A stretch of 8,349 bases of DNA from Acidobacteriaceae bacterium (GTDB lineage: Bacteria > Acidobacteriota > Terriglobia > Terriglobales > Acidobacteriaceae). The notes below the pieces were generated by a model, which was not told where the DNA came from, did no database searches, and worked only from the letters and a program-made list of their open reading frames with translations. A program made the position numbers and the translations under genes. The number at the start of each line of letters is the position of its first letter. Position 1 is the first letter of the stretch. The DNA lies in assembly GCA_025462785.1 (NCBI GenBank), contig JAOAPG010000399.1:1-8349 (forward strand), in the 5' to 3' direction. Positions 6,551-8,349 of the stretch are shown piece after piece.

Positions 6551-6973
6551 AAAAAGAAAGTGCAGGATCGCGATGGAGTTTTTATGCGTCGGGGAAGCTA
6601 TTACATATCATTCAACGATGCCCAAGGTCGCCGCAAACAGAGAAAGCTCAAAGGCGCACATACGCTCACGCAAGCGCGCTCCCTTAGAGCTGCAGAACTG
6701 CAGGCAGTTGAACGGGCCCGGGTGCTGGGTTACACACCGCCCGGTAAAGAGACATTCGCAGAAATCATCCCGAAATATCTCCATCAACAAAAGACGCAGA
6801 TCACCCCAGCGGCCTACGAACGCTCGCGTGGCATTGTAGAAACTCACCTTAAGAAGGAATTTGGACAAATGAAGCTTGCTGAGATTCGGCGGGCCGATGT
6901 CAGTAAGTATCTCTCGAAACGGAGCATAGACGTCGCGCCTGGTTCGGTTGTTAAGGAATTAAATACGTTGAAG

Positions 6974-6984
6974 CATTTTTGAAT
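6974..6984 (+). other. Frame-change site: CAT TTT TGA with a slippery T5 run
   Basis: The zero frame reads CAT TTT TGA. The protein similarity requires CAT TTT TTG AAT. A tRNA-Phe on TTT 6977-6979 slipping back one base re-pairs perfectly with TTT 6976-6978, after which TTG 6979-6981 is read. An indel in the homopolymer, a sequencing error or true -1 slippage at a slow TGA would all look the same here. No obvious stimulatory stem-loop follows within the next 30 bases. Confidence 0.45.
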
Positions 6985-7716
6985 TTCGCGATTGGACAGG
7001 GAATCATTTTTTTAAACCCCTGCGTTGGCGTCGAGCCACCTACAGTTCCAGCCGGGCGCGTTCATTATCTTCAACCGACCGAGCTGCATGCAGTCCTTGA
7101 AGTTTGCCCAGAGTGGCTACGACCCATCGCCGCTATTCTTGCCTTCACAGGCATGCGCCGATCGGAACTGTTAGGACTACGCTGGTTAGACATCGACAGG
7201 AAGGGCAATCGGATTCTTCTGCCGCAAACTAAGAACGGCGCCACCCGCACGGTTTGGCTTAACGCTCTCGCGTGCAAGGTGCTGGATTCTATTCCGAGGA
7301 ACGATGCACGTTCGACAGATCGACTATTTCCCGCTTCCGAGCACACGCCGGAGAACGTCTCACTAGCGTTCCTGCGCGCATGCCGAAAGGTTGAAATCGC
7401 GGACTTTCGTCTGCACGACTTGAGACACACCGCTGCATCGTGGATGAGAAGGTCAGGAGCCGACATTCACACTGTTGCCCGGCAACTTGGTCATAAAGAC
7501 TTGAGAATGGCAGCCCAGTATCAGCATCTTGCGGACGACTATTTGGAGGACGCAATTAAGGGGCTGGATCGCGTGTTCGTCTATGAAGTGCCGGGCCTTT
7601 CCCTGCCGCCAGCAGGGGCCGGGAAAGAACCCGCCAACGGACACGATGATCCGATTCTCAGTGAACCTGAAAGCAGCGCGAACGTGATCGTATCGGCTAT
7701 CGCGACCGCAGAGTGA
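6979..7716 (+). CDS. Catalytic half of the second integrase, potentially translated from TTG 6979
   Basis: The catalytic part forms its own open frame of 245 residues. It begins with TTG at 6979-6981, overlapping the TGA of the N-terminal half by four bases (TTGA). Such an overlap would allow translational coupling, although no Shine-Dalgarno-like sequence precedes it. It carries the complete R-H-R-H-Y set described for the joined gene, followed by a tail rich in Pro, Glu and Ser after VYEVPG that is probably not part of the catalytic fold. Without the arm-binding domain it would not be expected to integrate on its own. Confidence 0.5.
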   Translation: MNFAIGQGIIFLNPCVGVEPPTVPAGRVHYLQPTELHAVLEVCPEWLRPIAAILAFTGMRRSELLGLRWLDIDRKGNRILLPQTKNGATRTVWLNALACKVLDSIPRNDARSTDRLFPASEHTPENVSLAFLRACRKVEIADFRLHDLRHTAASWMRRSGADIHTVARQLGHKDLRMAAQYQHLADDYLEDAIKGLDRVFVYEVPGLSLPPAGAGKEPANGHDDPILSEPESSANVIVSAIATAE

Positions 7717-7769
7717 TTTGGAATTGAGATACTTACCGAAGAACTCAGCAAGCCTTTTATTTTATTGGC

Positions 7770-7783
7770 GTCCCAAGTGGGAC
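7770..7783. repeat. 14-bp dyad GTCCCA-AG-TGGGAC between converging integrase genes
   Basis: GTCCCA and TGGGAC are perfect inverted repeats separated by AG. The site lies in the 149-base gap between the stop of the second integrase and the 3' end of the minus-strand integrase fragment. The two-base centre is too small for an RNA hairpin loop, so a protein-binding or recombination site is more likely than a terminator. The flanking TTGGCGTCCC resembles the reversed 3' end of a tRNA gene, but the T-arm consensus is absent. Confidence 0.3.
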
Positions 7784-7865
7784 AACTTTAAATCTCTGGG
7801 CGAGCGCATGGGCTGCGGTCTATCACCAGCATGTCTAGCGGCGTTATTGACCTCAGGGGAGCAGT

Positions 7866-8285
7866 TTATGTTTCGTTAGCAAATCCTCCAGTCTTGCACC
7901 GCTCTTGTTGCCAATTCCATCGAACAGTTCCCGCCGCAATCCCGCTCTGCATCGCTTCCAAGTACGCTTTTATCGATGCGTAGATAGTCTCGCCAGACGG
8001 ATCACCCAGAGTAGTTTGGGCTGGTATATCGAAAAGGAGAGCGTTGAGTAGGGCTTGTTGTCTTTCGGCTTCCCCCATCGCTTGGGCCGGATGCGTCCCG
8101 GACTTTTTCCAAATCTGCTTGCCGTTCTGCCAGTGCAGATAGTAAGTTCCGCCAGCGTGCTCTTCGGTGCGTGAGTTTACATGCACCAATTTCGGCTTGA
8201 TTTTATTGTTCGCGCCGATGACCGCTCGGCAACACTTCCAGCGATTGTCGATCTCGAGGTGCTTCCAGATTGTCACGCTTGCCAT
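7866..8285 (-). pseudogene. N-terminal fragment of a third integrase (different subfamily)
   Basis: From ATG 8283-8285 the 139-residue frame reads MASVTIWKHLEIDNRWKCCRAVIGANNKIKPKLV, then EEHAGGTYYLHWQNGKQIWKKSG, EAERQQALLNALLFD and YASIKAYLEAMQSG, ending at TAA 7866-7868. The 'W.xCRAVxGANNKIKP' and 'YYLHWQNGKQxWKKxG' segments match, from memory, the N-terminal DNA-binding region of acidobacterial phage-type integrases, followed by the start of the SAM-like domain. The catalytic domain is missing, so this is a truncated remnant. A second minus-strand frame stays open past it to a stop at 7853-7855 and reads GNKSGARLEDLLTKHKLLP, so a frame change or internal deletion near 7900-7960 is possible. 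Its N-terminus differs from those of the other two recombinases, so it represents a separate integration event. No clear Shine-Dalgarno precedes the start. Confidence 0.55.
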
Positions 8286-8349
8286 TTCTCGTTTCCATCT
8301 GAGGACTCAATACTGTGAATCCCGGTGAAATCGAGAAAAACGTTAGAAC

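Larger units (their letters stand above)
6545..7716 (+). pseudogene. Tyrosine recombinase (phage-type integrase), full length but with one -1 frame change
   Basis: This is a site-specific recombinase of about 390 residues if the two frames are joined, the usual size. N-terminal half: MTKKKVQDRDGVFMRRG, YYISFNDAQGRRKQRKL, ETFAEIIPKYL, AYERSRGIVETHL (arm-binding and SAM-like domains), then KELNTLKHF and TGA at 6980-6982. The catalytic half continues in the -1 frame: LNFAIGQGIIFLNP, TGMRRSELLGLRW (box I Arg, CGC 7156-7158), LHDLRHTAAS (box II His CAC 7414-7416 and Arg AGA 7423-7425), LGHKDL (His CAT 7492-7494) and AAQYQHL (nucleophile Tyr TAT 7519-7521). All catalytic residues are present. I chose ATG 6545 because it matches the family start; ATG 6467 would add 26 unlikely residues. 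The frame break is a single missing T in a T5 run. It is paralogous along its length to the remnant at 1570-2612. Confidence 0.8.

Noticed and set aside
7724..7760. Possible Rho-independent terminator after the second integrase (TGAG/CTCA with CTT/AAG, then T-rich CCTTTTATTTTATT)
   Set aside because: The stem is short and broken by an asymmetric internal loop, so stability is too low to call.
7765..7800. tRNA 3'-end-like sequence (TTGGCGTCCC) as an integration target
   Set aside because: No T-arm consensus, anticodon arm or second half follows, so no tRNA or tRNA fragment can be supported.
1..8349. CRISPR array, rRNA or tRNA genes
   Set aside because: No regularly spaced direct repeats and no conserved RNA gene sequences were seen on either strand.

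Overview
The window most likely comes from an Acidobacteriota chromosome (Terriglobia-like). I base this on the style of the integrases and of the small secreted protein, both recognised from memory, so this is an inference. Only about the first 1.2 kb looks like stable genome: the last codons of a probable c-type cytochrome or cytochrome c peroxidase gene, then an intact metal-dependent amidohydrolase of the Amidohydro_2 / ACMSD-like decarboxylase type.

From about 1270 to 8285 almost everything is broken, and the parts look like a decaying mobile or defence island. In order on the + strand: (i) an N-terminal fragment of an unrecognised protein (1274 to about 1590) that runs straight into (ii) a tyrosine recombinase pseudogene (about 1570-2612) with at least five frame changes and two damaged catalytic positions; (iii) an AT-rich 10-8-10 bp dyad (2634-2661) shaped like a recombinase core site; (iv) a small minus-strand ribbon-helix-helix (DUF1778-like) protein with no toxin beside it; (v) a roughly 2.7 kb remnant (2962-5691) of the C-terminal half of a very large protein that I think is a STAND/NACHT-type predicted ATPase of the kind found in antiphage defence. 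It has a stop at codon 2, a -1 frame change near 3195 and a +1 frame change near 5232, but keeps a 679-codon open central segment. Then come (vi) an intact 157-residue secreted protein (5841-6314), (vii) a second tyrosine recombinase (6545-7716), paralogous to the first and complete apart from one -1 frame change at a T5 run, and (viii) the N-terminal piece of a third, different integrase on the minus strand (7866-8285).

The most interesting reading is a wrecked defence locus. The 5' part of one gene and the 3' part of a large ATPase-like gene point the same way, on either side of recombinase debris. This suggests that integrase-associated insertion or deletion removed the 3' end of one gene and the NTPase half of the other. 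The second integrase is the best preserved, and its frame change sits on a sequence where tRNA-Phe could slip and re-pair perfectly, so a programmed or leaky event cannot be excluded. I found no RNA genes and no CRISPR array.
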